A DNA stretch of 64,000 nt, from contig CP099846.1 in the NCBI GenBank assembly GCA_030062745.1, positions 27,301,201 through 27,365,200 of the forward strand, written 5' to 3'. Shown here one piece after another: positions 1 to 11,387 of the stretch. Position numbers and translations under genes: made by a program. Under the pieces are notes generated by a model that searched no databases, was not told the origin of the DNA, and worked only from the letters and a program-made list of their open reading frames with translations. The stretch's first letter is position 1, and each line of letters starts with the position of its first letter. This DNA is from Capitulum mitella (Eukaryota > Arthropoda > Thecostraca > Pollicipedomorpha > Pollicipedidae).

Positions 1-1940
1 CTCTGATTTCCATCTCCAAAGCCCCAGCTTCCACAGCCTCCGAATAGGCGCCGGGAGACGCCCGAGATTTAGCCGAGAGCTCCGCGGGAAAAGTTGGCGC
101 CACATTGCGGGACTGGTATTATCACGGCAGAGATAAATATTTCATTCAGTGACGCCGCGTCAGTCGTTTCAGACGCTGCCTAACTGGCATTTACTGTAAA
201 ATTCTAAACGTTCCTGTTCGTTATTAAGCTTTCAAGAAACGCGACGATAAATTCGTGGTTTCTTGGCACTTATCATCTCCCGTGGATATGTCCTGTTTTT
301 CTTTTTGAGACGACGTTCACCATGGCGCATTATAATAAACCTTGACTTAGGCACTCTTGAAGTATGCAATTACAATCAGCAGCACTACACGCATGGTATA
401 TGCGAGGCTTGGACTCTACGGCGAGTCAAAATTTTTGGGGCATCAGGACGACATTGGAGTCGAGGTTCATACTAATATAAGCAGACTGCCCAAAACGCTG
501 CTAAAGTAGGGTTAATATTTGGGGAAAGTTCCTTCAGCCACTGAGAAGAAAACAACTAGCGGGTTTCAAAACTGTTTATCTGTCTGCGTCGCCGTGCAAA
601 GCGGAAAGTTTGGGTACAGGTGACAACCCACAGGCAAAACATGCAAACGACATTCTGGCGACAATGCGTTTCCACGACGGATGACTGCTGATGGGTAATA
701 AGACCCATGCCGTACCGCTTCTATCGGCAAAAGCACACAGCACCCGGTGGACAGTTCCGGGATCAAAAACGACCATCTGTCGACAACAGCACAAGGCTAC
801 CACCACTAGCTTACACCACAACCCAACGCACTTCCTCAAACGCGCAGTTACAGCTGAGGATTCGGATTCGCAGGATTCCAAAAGATGCGAATAGATTCGA
901 GTCTTGCGAATCCTCGAAACAGGAAAACGACACTTCGAACCCTGGAAATCAGGATTCGAATCCTAAAAACCACAGTCGAATCCTCCAAGCCATCATCTAA
1001 ACGTGCAAATAAATGAAATACTGAAATTCTGAAATACGGTCAAATTTTCTTCAAATAAACTAGTGTTACACGTATATGTCGGTGCTGCATCGGAATGATT
1101 CGTCTGGCGTTTTGTTATAATGCATTAGTTAATGCCGGAATTAACTTCCGTGGTCTGCTATTCGGTGTTTTGCTGTGGAAGCGCAGGCAACACAGCCTAC
1201 GTAGCGACTAGAGCAGTAACCTTTTGGTCGGCGCGGTAGTATGCCAAGGGTGCGGTGTCTTGCCCACCTGGTCATTCATTTTTCCCATACTTCATCAAAA
1301 ATGAAAACTTCGACACCTTAACAGACTAATACCAATGCCCCGACCCCACCAATTTTTTCGCCGAGTTAAAAATGCGTCACTGGCAGAAGCGTTGAGAACA
1401 GTCAGCCAGGGACGCATGAAATCAGTTGAAAAGTGGCAAACTACACCGCGTTAAAAAATCTCGAGATTTCGATAGCAGGATTCGAATCTATTCGCATCTA
1501 TTCCAATCTCGAATCTAGAATCCGAATGCGAACCCGAATCCACCCACCCCAGGATTCGAGTCCCAAAATGCACACGAATTCTCGGTTCTACACACAACAC
1601 ATCTGCCTTTTCACGGACATCGCAGCAGGATTTTCCCACGGCCACGGACACCCACCACATGCGCCACGACCAGGCACATCTCACGGGTCCACAAACGAAC
1701 ACGAGAGGCCCGTTCATCCACAGCAGCCCGGTGCAAGCCCTCCGCGACGTACGGCCATCCGGCCATGTGCCCCGAAACCGATGATGCGACACATGGTCGT
1801 TCAGCACCGTCTCGCCCGCAACTGAGGCAAGAGCAGAGGGGAAACAGCACGACAGCGGCTCTCGCGCGGCCTCCAAGCGCCGTCAAAAGCTGCGGACGAC
1901 AGGCACGGACCTCAGGGCGCCGGCCCGCGGACGGCCTTAC
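1..1940. other. Left-edge region, no gene supported
   Basis: Short open frames occur on both strands but none has a recognisable domain or convincing splice borders. The only structured sequence is the GATTCGAATC-rich inverted repeat at 850-1582. Sequence from about 1600 leftward would be intron or later exons of the minus-strand gene whose exons lie at 1941-2667. Confidence 0.4.
850..1582. repeat. Inverted-repeat element with GATTCGAATC-rich arms
   Basis: The left arm (about 850-995) contains ATGCGAATAGATTCGAG. The right arm (about 1455-1582) contains CTCGAATC-type words and GATTCGAATCTATTCGCATC, which is the reverse complement of the left-arm core. Similarity continues outward through GGATTC/GAATCC words. 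The 450 bp between the arms is unique. The arrangement fits a worn MITE or foldback element. No target-site duplication could be identified, so the superfamily is left open. Confidence 0.5.
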
Positions 1941-2058
1941 ACGTGTCGGACGCCACCGAGACGGTGGAGGCGCGCCGCAGGTCGCGCCGCACCGGCGAGA
2001 TCGGCAGCGAGAAGCGGCGCACGTTGGCGCGCTGGTTGAAGCCCGAGCTGAGCTGGAT
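1941..2058 (-). CDS. Putative internal exon, unrecognised minus-strand gene
   Basis: Read on the minus strand, a CAG acceptor is followed by 39 codons and one extra base, then a GTAAGG donor. The peptide begins IQLSSGFNQRANV and holds two basic serine motifs, RRFSLP and RRAST, that resemble basophilic-kinase (PKA-type) sites. It is in phase (0) with the start-bearing exon at 2623-2667, giving a joined N-terminus of about 54 residues. The family is not recognised. The remaining exons would lie beyond the left edge. The splice signals and phase match are direct observations; expression is inferred. Confidence 0.45.
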
Positions 2059-2622
2059 CTGCGGCAGACGCGGCGCCGTCAGCGCCGTCAGCGCCCCAGG
2101 GGAACAACGCCCGCTGACGGCTCCTTCCCGCGCCGACCGTCGGGTCTTCGAATGAATTGTAAATAACGAGAAGAGAAACCGCTCCCAGCGGAAAAGTGTC
2201 GGGAATTTATGACGCGTTCGTGCTATTTGAGCGTGGAGTGATGTGACACTCGCCAACGCAATGAATGGAATTCGATTATGGTGAACTGCGCACGTCAAGG
2301 GGCGTGGTTAGAGACGTCTCTCTCGTCTCTTCTCACTGGATGAATTCTCATCATTCATTTTTTCCAGGCTGGCGCGGTACCCATCACAGGGTCACGGCCA
2401 CACGAAACGCATCGATAACCCATTTGCCTCGCCTCTCAACACAAAGGCCGTAGCCCACAAAACGGCGGGAAGCTGTGAATCTAAATTCGTCCTGCCAACC
2501 AATCAAAGAGGATCCGGTGCGCCCTCTGGCCACGTTCACCCCTGGCGGTATTGACCCCATCCCGCTGCCGGAGGCCCCACGCCTACAGGGTGCGGGCGGG
2601 CCGGCCGGCAGCCCGCACTGAC

Positions 2623-2667
2623 CTTCTCGGCGTTCAGGTCGCCGTCAGAGTCGTCGGGGGCCGACAT
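2623..2667 (-). CDS. Putative first coding exon, unrecognised minus-strand gene
   Basis: On the minus strand an ATG in good context (CCACCATGT) opens 15 codons, MSAPDDSDGDLNAEK, ending at a GTCAGT donor in phase 0. The next exon candidate, at 1941-2058, starts in phase 0. The sequence upstream on this strand (2670-3000) is moderately GC-rich and could be the 5' leader. The short acidic N-terminus does not identify a family. It could be an alternative first exon of the same minus-strand locus as the exon at 31097-31200, but nothing in the sequence proves this. Confidence 0.45.
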
Positions 2668-2999
2668 GGTGGGATAGGCTGCGCGCACGCTACGGCCGAC
2701 AGGAGCAGCTGACGGTGAGAGTCGCACGGTGCGCCGCGCAAGAGAAGGTCGCGGCGTCCAGAACGAACGCACGCGAGTCACGCGCAGGTGGCGTGTGATC
2801 TCGGTCTGCTGGGGGAGGGGTCTCCTCAGTCCGGTGGGGACGGTGCCTCAGTCTGGGAGTACGAATTATCACAACCCCGACCACATCCGGGACAGTAGCG
2901 CGCCGATCCACGTCGTGGCCACTGGTGTTAACGACGCCAGAACGGGTCTGGCCGCAAAGGACAGCATCGGGTATCCCAAGCGCCCGAATCAAAACTAAT

Positions 3000-5900
3000 A
3001 ACCCGCGTTTGAAGGGAATGCTCGACTCTGACACGTGTTTTGAACCGAGATGATCAACTCGTAATCCGCAGTCTTAGAATTTAATGAAGCCAATCTGTGA
3101 TTTATATTACTCTCAAAACTCTATATTTGCGGAGGTTCAAATCGGCTGCCCATGGTTTTACCATGTGTCTTATCAGTCCATGTCCTATTTACGCCCTCAT
3201 AAAGCTATTGCGTGACGCCACAGCCAGGTGCACGCCAATGAACGCTTACGTTCAGTGGCCTGTACAGGCTCATACTGCATCATATCGGCGGATGACTACC
3301 AATGTTTCTTTTTCCATTCGAAGCTGCTAGGTATTTTTTACACAAATGAGAGCTGAAAACGATAATAGCGACATTTTTCAGAGCAGACAAGTTCATTTCA
3401 GAGAAGTCGACCAAGATGACACATTCTATTTCAGAGCTTCGCCAAACAGGGGTGCGGCAGAGGGAAATTAAAGATCCTGTCCTCACCAGCCCTGGCGGAA
3501 TTAAAGACTTGCGATTTAACTCGGATGGCAAAACACAGAAATCGTCCGAAACCAACCCCCTGGATACGCGTGCCACCAACGACGGCTGCACGGCAACGGG
3601 TACACGAAGCCCCCACTCAGCACAAGGACGTTGTAATGTTTAGTTTTATATCTATCTGTCGGCCATCTTTATCCACATCAACTCACGTCTTGCACCTGAC
3701 AAGCATTCACAATACGCCTAATGAATACGGTGTACTTGATAACCACCGACCGCCGTATCTGTGCAGTGCATTCGCTTTTTGGTAAGTCTTCTTCTCCGAC
3801 CGCTACGTGCCTTTACTCGGATACAACTCAGAGGACACTTGTCACTGCCTAATCCTCCTCGGCGACGACACATCGGCACTAGGCCCGGCATCGAGCACGC
3901 CCAAGAAAACCGACCTGAAACGCACGTCGACAGAAACCCCCCAGGTGCCGCGCGGACCAACTGAACGCCCCCCCCCCCTTCTCACGCGCCGCAGAGGCTC
4001 GTCGGAGCGGGGTGCCGGCGGCGGCGGCTGAAGCCCCGACCCCGGCGCGGTCCGGCATTGATTTCAGATAGAATGGCGGGCCGGCCGGGCCGGGCCTGAC
4101 AGCTTCGGCCCTCCGCAGGGCCGGGAAAGCGCGGCCGGCAGCTCCCCGCCAGTTGCCAGTTCGGACGTGCGTGGGACGCGGCACGGAAGCTCGGCGGCCG
4201 GTCCGGCCGGACGCGGTTCGCGGGAAATCTGGGACGCTTCTCTGGCACTGGCTTGCCGCGTGCTCAGTACACGGGTGCGCAAAAAGAAGCCGAGAAAGCA
4301 GCTGCAGAAGTGCTGACTAAGTGGATGACGTGAGAGCAAATCGGTCTCAACCTTTACTCGCTACCACAAAATACGTAAGCCGGCGATCCTTTTCAGCAGT
4401 CGCTAATTGACGTCACGACTGTCTGGGGAGATGTCGACTCAAGTCACCAACTGTCAAAAGTCAAGTCGTTAACGTTAACAGCCTCGCCCATAAAGCTCCT
4501 GACGATAGCGGCGGAACGCAGTGACCTGAAATACGTCGCCGACCGCGCCCCGCCCGGAGAACCTGCGCAATGACCCGGTCATTGCGCAGGTTCTCGGCAC
4601 CGGTCCCGTCCCATCACCCCCCCCCCACGAGCGTTCGTGACCGGCGGAGTATCGTCCAGAGCGCGGCTGGAGCGCCGCCCGCCAGCGGCACGCGGCCAAA
4701 CCCTGCGGCCAGCTCCGCTCCTCACGGCGCCCACCGCCCGCAGCTGCGCTCACGAAGTAGAGACGCGCCGCCGTCGGCACCGCACGCGCCGCCGAGAGAT
4801 CCACGGCCAGACGCCAACGCCACAGCCGCGGGCCGGGACGTCGCCACCGGTCCACGCAGTCGGACCGATAACTTCGAGTGCAGCCTTGGCGGAACCCTAA
4901 ACCGGGATAACGCTTAAGATTTACGACAGAGGAATATGCTCCTACTATCTGCAGACATCCAGTTTGCGTCCCCGCGCCGACGGCGCGATAGTGAGAATGG
5001 CTATCTCACCTACAGTTCCTTTCTCGTATTTTCGGACCAGAAAATCGATACGCTGCGAATTGTTCGGGTTTGGCACTGGTTCAAACTGCGACGAGATGTA
5101 TATGTTCGTGTACACAGTCCTTTCCGCACGGCATAAATTCAAACTCCGCCACAGAGCAGGCTTAACCCGGCAAAAACGGTGCCTCGAAACCTTTCAGTTA
5201 CTGTGGGCGCATTTGTTTCCCCATCATCTGCCTATCTCCAGAAACAATGGTCAAATTTTGATAGTCCAAACAACATTCCATTAGCCGTCACCCTGAAAAT
5301 CATGATGTGACTAATCTGTTGACTTCAAAGTCGGCAATCCCACCAAAGGTCAGGTCCACGCCCCCAAATTGACGTTACTATGCCGACTGCTTCAGAGACA
5401 CACAACAGTACTAGGATGGCCGGAAATGACAAGATGGTAGCATATATAACAATAAATACGGAATCGCAGATACAATACAGAATCTGCGTACAATACAGTA
5501 CAATAATATGAAGCAATATAATAATAATACAAGCAATTAGGTTTAAAAGATGACTCTTTTTCCTTCCAAAAACCGTTTGTTCGCAAAACGTGATCCAAAC
5601 TCAACCTGAGTTTGGATATAAATGAGTGACGGAGTAATGAGGTCATGGTTTGATCTTTTATATGCTCCTGATGGCGAATTTCACGAGGAGTTCAAAAACA
5701 TGAAATGATAATGAATAAGTATGACGTGGATTTAAATATGATGCAATGAAATCGAAAAGTTATGCGGTTTCCATGTACGATAGGAGAAATTACAAATGCA
5801 ACTAAGGTAAATGGACATTTGAGATGAAACGAAGCCGTTATCTTTCATCTTGAAATGTTGCAATGTCTTCATGCGACGGATGCCAGTAACTTATCCGATA

Positions 5901-6070
5901 ATGTCTACACTGACGCAATGCCAATCACTTTAGGTCAGTCTTTGGAGTTTTGCATACACGCACAAAAAGAGAGCAAATCGGAACAAAAATGGTTCTTCAA
6001 AACTAAATCGTTCGTGGGACTCTGGATCACTTCGTAGCAGGAGTGTCGATTTGTATCCTTTTAAGAGGTC
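3000..6070. other. Intergenic region with two GC-rich islands
   Basis: GC- and CpG-rich patches lie at about 3970-4270 and 4540-4880. Open frames there run on both strands, as expected from composition, and none looks like protein. A full CRE word (TGACGTCA) lies at 4408-4415 between the islands, so a promoter is possible. The rest, including 4900-6070, is AT-richer with no gene seen. A small hairpin with 11-bp arms lies at 5593-5617. Confidence 0.4.
4557..4595. repeat. Perfect 39-bp palindromic hairpin
   Basis: The arms 4557-4575 and 4577-4595 are exact reverse complements (19 bp each) around a single base at 4576. The symmetry stops abruptly at both ends. It sits at the edge of a GC-rich island. 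It may be a cruciform or hairpin, a short template-switch (foldback) mutation, or an assembly artefact. Confidence 0.85.
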
Positions 6071-6071
6071 C

Positions 6072-6128
6072 TGGCCCACCCAATGTTGATTTGGGCCCAC
6101 CCAATGTGGGTTTGGGCCCACCCAATAT
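6072..6128. repeat. Tandem repeat, about 21 bp x 3
   Basis: Three tandem units share the core GGCCCACCCAAT followed by a G/T-rich spacer. No coding role is seen. Confidence 0.75.
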
Positions 6129-6194
6129 TTTCTGCCGGTTTTGAAGATAATGAGTAATAATAGCGATAAACGGCTGCAATACACAACAGATAGG

Positions 6195-6435
6195 TGGAAA
6201 GTAAAAATTAAGTCTAAATTAACGTATCTATCTATATCCCTATCTTCTGTCCATATATATCCAGATGTATGGGGATAAATGCAATTCTTTATTCGATAAA
6301 TAGTAACAAAAAAAAAACTGTAAATTTCCGTTGGTCAAACTTAAGTGGGCCTGTGTGCGTTTCCGTTAAGAAACCCACATTTGGGGGAGGAGGTTAGGTT
6401 GTCAGGCCCTCGGCCCGGCCCCCCAATCATTTACA
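6195..6435 (+). repeat. Dispersed repeat (inverted partner at 40.6 kb)
   Basis: This stretch matches 40625-40845 in reverse orientation. Shared landmarks include GGAGGTTAGGTT, GAAACCCACAT, a GGTCAAACTTAAGTGGGC-like block and GGGGATAAATGCAA. Divergence looks moderate and there is no coding potential. A further short block with an ATCGAC(G/A)CCCCTG word follows at about 6455 and again, in the same orientation, near 40990, which hints at inverted ends. The class is unknown. Confidence 0.55.
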
Positions 6436-6999
6436 GAAATCGACGCCCCTGCTTCATAGCACGGCTCAAAACCCGCACATCTCATCGTTGTTGTTGACCT
6501 GTTTAATGATCGGTTCTGAGAACATGATGATTCAAACCAAGGACTTGAGCAGGAACTGCCATCAGCGTAACGAATTCTCAGAAGTGCTGTGATGGCGAAA
6601 GAGAAAAGCAAGCGGATCAGCAGAATTCGTCCGCGAGCAACGTGAGCAGCCAAGTGCACTGACGCTCAGATTATGCAGGACACCCCACGATGTCGTCAAG
6701 CGCACTAATTCACAATGATCAATCACTACAAAACTGTCTTGCCAAAGCACCAAAAAACGCGATTCACTGGGTCTAATATCTCCTGTACTTCGAGTGCAAC
6801 AGCGACCGCATTCAAGTCCCTAAATGCACCTATGGTTAATTCGGTGTCATCAACAAAGATGGGATCATGAAAGAAACCCAAGCATGCAGAGACGGCAAAA
6901 ATTTCCCACACCCAACAATACCACGCATCCCACCAGGCTGTCCGCGGGTCACGTTCACATCGGACAGCCGTCCTCTCCTGACACACCACCGCCGGAACG

Positions 7000-7434
7000 A
7001 AGCACCATCCCCTCCCAGGGCACCACCCTGAGATCGAGCCACCGTCCCCTCCCGAGCCACCGTCCCCTCCCGAGGCGCCGTCCCCTTCCGAGGCGCCGTC
7101 CCTTCCGAGGCGTCACCCCATCCGAAGCACCGCCCACAGGGCAAGGCATCGTCCATGCCCGGAGCACCATCCTCTGGTCGAAGCACCGTCATCTAAGGTG
7201 GCACCGTCCCTATTCTGGGCCCCAGCACCAGGTCGAGACACCACCTCAGGTCGGCGCACCGTCCCCTCCCGAGGCACTACCCCTGCCCGAGGCACCATCC
7301 TCCGGTGGAGGCACCGTCCCCACCCGAGGCACCAGCCTGCCAGAGGCGCCGAGCGGCGGCCGGGCGGCGCCGTCGGGAGCCGTAGCCGACGCACCACACC
7401 GTCTGGACTCGGAGTCCACACTGGCCGGCGGACG
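7000..7434 (+). repeat. Degenerate proline-coding minisatellite, possible exon
   Basis: Words of the form GAGGCACCGTCCCC(T/C)CCC recur with a variable 15-18 bp spacing. A plus-strand frame stays open throughout and reads as Pro/Ala/Ser-rich protein (PSPPEALPLPEAP and similar), finishing with a less repetitive DAPHRLDSESTLAGG. A GTAGGT donor-like site follows at 7435. This could be the 3' part of a low-complexity exon or simply a minisatellite. No acceptor or partner exon is identified. Confidence 0.35.
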
Positions 7435-10400
7435 GTAGGTGGCGGGGGGGAGGGGAGGGGGAGACGCCGCGCACGCCGGCCCAACCGTGCGATATTAGAA
7501 GCCGTTTGACGTCTCTGGCGCGTCTGGATGAAAAGTTGAGTTCACGTTTCAACGGCGTGAGGTTCGTTTAATTTTAGGATTCGCCGCTGGAAATAGCTTT
7601 GATGAATAGCTGGCACGAAAATGACTCGCGGTCTGCAATTTTCTACAGTTGTGCCCGAGACCAAACGGAGCGTGGGGGCCAAGTAGGCTTACACGAATGC
7701 TTCGCGTTGTACGCATTCGTCCTCATGAACACATTGCGACTACGTTTTGAGGTGGAGGACACGCAGGACAATTTAACACAAGCAATGCAGTTATTATTGA
7801 AGGGAACGTTCCAGCTTGGTCGACTTCTCAAAAATACACTTGGCTGATCTGAAAAAAATGCCAATGACAACATTTTCAGTACCACTGTTACTGAAAATGT
7901 CACTAAGCTTTAGAAAATATTACAAATTAGAAACTGCATGATATAGCCAGCGGCCCGTATGACGCCATACGGAACTGGGCAGATACACTGAACAGCGGTA
8001 AACAGACCACAGAGGAAGGTAACACATGGGAATGTTGGAAATCGCTCTGAATTTTCGTAACTGCAGTATTTTGAAGTACACCACAGACTGGCTTCTAAGA
8101 CCGTGGCTACAATTTGGCTAAGTCAGATCACTTCTAAGACTGCGGCTACAATTTGGCTACGTCAGATCAAAGCATGTGTGGAGGTGGGACACTTCCTTCG
8201 TGTGACTGCCAAAGTCGTGAACAGTTAGGCGAGTGACGGCATCACCGCGAAGGGGGGGGTGGGGGGCAATCGGAGAAACTGCCCCCGCAGCTCGGGAAAC
8301 TTTAGCATTATCCCAACGACGATGCATGGAAGGAAAGGACTCGAAACGTCGTTTTCCCTCACTGTTCTGAATACGTGGTGCCACCTCTGTTCTAAAAAAG
8401 GACAGTAATAATGACTTCCATGCGAGACGCTATAGAAAAGGGACCTATGGCCTACCCTCGCCAGGTAGTGGAGGGCGCTGACAAACGATGAAATCAAGAC
8501 ACCTTCCCAGCGCCGTTTCAGATGCGTTCATTTGTCGCACCGGGCTAGGCTCACACGGCTGTCGTCGCGGGTCACCATCTTCTAGGCCATCGCCTTCCAG
8601 CCGCGCAGAGGCCTGTGTATCGGGCGGCAGCACGAAGCACCTCCGGCCACCACCTCAGTCCCGAACATGCCGCGTTTTACACCCTGCATGTAACAGGGAG
8701 TGTTTTCTTCCCCAGACGCTCATTTTTTAGTTACTCTCTCTGGCTTTACAGAAAGCAATATTTAAAACCGTCAACGTAGACCGAACGTCAGCTGTGAATC
8801 CAGAACGTGTTCGTTGTCTTCGCATTCCCCTGGTATGAGAGAGGATGCCACGACTGCATGAGGCATGACAAGCGTCGAGCCTTTATTATGCAAAATAATA
8901 CAGATATTAAAACATAACACCAATGAAATCTTCCATTTCATACCGTTTACAGATATGCATTAAATACCGACCATAATATTCCAGTTTGGATCCGAGACCA
9001 CGGCTTGGTCACAAAGACTTAAGAGACAGTTGACCAATCTTACCACCACGGAGGAAATAAATAACAACAGCTTTAGATTACCAAATTGTAGTTCTCCTAA
9101 TATACGTTGACCCATCCGCACTTGACCTAGTGCGAAATCAAATCATTCTACAATGGTCAAACTCAAATGTGATAACAGCTTTACGTTAATTTAATATGTT
9201 ATTGTTACAAAATATTATTACAACGTTACCACCAGCGTCCACGATATTTATCATAGACGCACCAGAGATCTAACGTCGTGAAATTCTCTCCAAAAACGCT
9301 TTCAAATATTCCCAATCAAACCCATTCGCTGAGCACCAAATCAGAGACATCACACTCATTCCGTGAAGAACGCACACGATCACCCCGAGCCACACCATCG
9401 GCGCATCTCCAACCGAACTCGACGACGAAAACCGCCCCACTCCTACACCCCCTCTCGCTCCTCTTCCGATACCCCTTCCCGCTGTGACAGAGTGAGCAGC
9501 ATCGGAACGTCCTCAATGAACGGCCAGCCCGACCTGAGCCAGCGCTGGCAAGCTACACGGAACAGCGCGCCAAGCAGCGACCAGGTTCGGCGAACGAAGT
9601 CGGTCGGCCGCATTCTGGGGACGGCACATCGTGCGGAGAAAACTACGCAATTGCAGACTTCTCTGTCGTTGCTGGAGTGTACTGGGAGTAAATGCCGTGC
9701 GAAATGCTCCGTTTCTAGAAAAGCCGACAGCGCACAAATACATGAATGTTTCATTTTCTCTCTCTATTCAACGCGATGACTGTTTCATACCACTTTCTAC
9801 AGAACATAGCACGGCTCAGGCTAGACGCTGTCGATGCGTTCACGACCGTGGCTCTCGTGCTCAAAACGGACAGACACTTTTCCCGGAATTACTCCGGTGC
9901 CGTTCACTGCACAGCAAATAAACGCACGTATACGTCACATGTGAACAAACTCCCACAGGGTTTCAAGGCCGAACACCACCGTCAAAGCCGCGGGTCGCCG
10001 GGAGGGTCTGTCCATTCCTCCGTCCGGCACACCGTGGCCATCAACGGTCTCCTAGTCCGTTCCACGGGCCCCGATGTACGCCCTCGCGAACCGCCACCGC
10101 ACGGCCCGGACGCTGCCACCACAGCAGGCCACCTGATACCCTCGCCAGCGGCCGGCGGCGAGCCCCAGGCCGACGGTCGCTCGGACAGGTCACCCGATAT
10201 GACGGCCGCCGGCGGCAGGTCGGAGAGGGCTTGTTAGCAGATGCGCCGTGACGGCCACGCGGCGAGGAAATCGATGCGGTGCGATTTTGTGAGCAGAAAG
10301 GTTGTGGAGAGATAAGACTTGTTTCTGAGCACCACTAGGCCGCCAGGAGACATGTCGGTGCTTGTGAGGATGATTTCATAACGCGCTATTCAGCGAAAAT

Positions 10401-10480
10401 TAACATATCGTCTTTTCTGCTTCAACACCTATGACCTGATCATATCCTCTCTTCTCCGTCCGCCTCTGTCACTGAACCCT
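7435..10480. other. Intergenic or intronic region, no gene supported
   Basis: Mostly mixed-composition sequence without coding signal. The only clear repeat is a 39-bp tandem duplication at 8092-8169. On the minus strand 10140-10229 reads as a possible short exon (ALSDLPPAAVISGDLSE and more, between an AAG acceptor and a weak GTATCA donor), but with no partner this is weak. Confidence 0.35.
8092..8169. repeat. 39-bp tandem duplication
   Basis: Two adjacent copies (8092-8130 and 8131-8169) begin CTTCTAAGAC and end GTCAGATCA, with only a few differences. It is a simple local duplication. Confidence 0.85.
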
Positions 10481-11160
10481 TGAACCCTGCTTTGCGACGC
10501 TCTGACGTGGTTATCCGAGTCCCAGACTCATCCGGGCGGCGGGGTCCACCAGCCAGGCGGCACCAGCCTGACCGCGAACGCCGTCCGACCGCAGGCGACC
10601 GGCCAGACGGCGCTCTGGCCGGCTGGCGTCATCCCGGCCGGCCGAGCCCGCCCCGAGCTGGCGGAGCGCAGCGCCGGCGGCTGGCGAGAGCCGGACCGCA
10701 GCCGCGCCGGGGCGGCGCCGGCAGATAGCCGGCTCGGATAGCGGCCGCACTCCACCGTGGGGCGTTCCGGGAAGGTCGTGCAAACGGGACCCGCGCTTCG
10801 CAGTCGACTGCGCTATCGGCGCCCTCGCCGCTCTAGATTGCAGGAGCCGCCGGCTTTCGATAAACGCTCATCTCTAGCCCTTAAGGCGCCCATGTCAAAA
10901 ATGACTGAAAGGTCATAACTGATTAGCATGAGTCTTGCACCGGACTCTGACACCATTCCTGCCACTGAGACAGAACTAAACCCACCATAAGCGCTGGTTC
11001 AGCCTATCTGCTCCGCCATCCCACCAACGACGCCAATTTCTGACGAAACCAATCCCGCAAACGTCACGTTTTCGCCAGCAACGTTTCCGACTGTGACCGA
11101 GCCCGCACCGACACCGCCCCGGCTCAGACAGGCTCCAGCACGAGTCACGCGGCTGCACAG
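10480..11160. other. GC-rich region upstream of NAGK
   Basis: Long open frames occur on both strands of 10480-10790, as expected in CpG-rich DNA. No family is recognised. The stretch 10800-11160 is ordinary sequence leading into the NAGK promoter. It could be a distal part of that CpG island or hold an undetected exon. Confidence 0.3.
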
Positions 11161-11352
11161 ACCGACTGGCCGCTTCCGCAGCTGGACGGACGGCAGCCTC
11201 CCGGTATCGCGGTTCAGCTCAAGCGCGCTGACCGGTCCGTGACGTCACCGTGACGCGGCGGGGGCGCGGCCGGCCGGCCCGCCGCAGTGTGGCGACGAGG
11301 CCGGCGGAGCGGGCGGTCCCTGCGGCGACTGCGGCGACTGATCTGACGACCA

Positions 11353-11387
<35 letters not shown>
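11160..11387 (+). promoter_or_regulatory. NAGK: NAGK promoter and 5' leader with CRE and GGC repeat
   Basis: A CpG-rich segment directly upstream of the NAGK start codon. A perfect CRE palindrome TGACGTCA lies at 11240-11247, followed closely by a CGTGACGC half-site. A run of about 11 GGC triplets (11354-11387) abuts the ATG and would lie in the 5' leader. No TATA box is seen. There is no ATG anywhere in this stretch, so ribosomes would first meet the NAGK ATG at 11388. The transcription start is not determined. Confidence 0.5.

Noticed and set aside
11250-11387. N-terminal extension of NAGK
   Set aside because: The frame is open upstream but contains no ATG, and it includes a GGC run typical of a leader. 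The ATG at 11388 gives a protein of family length.
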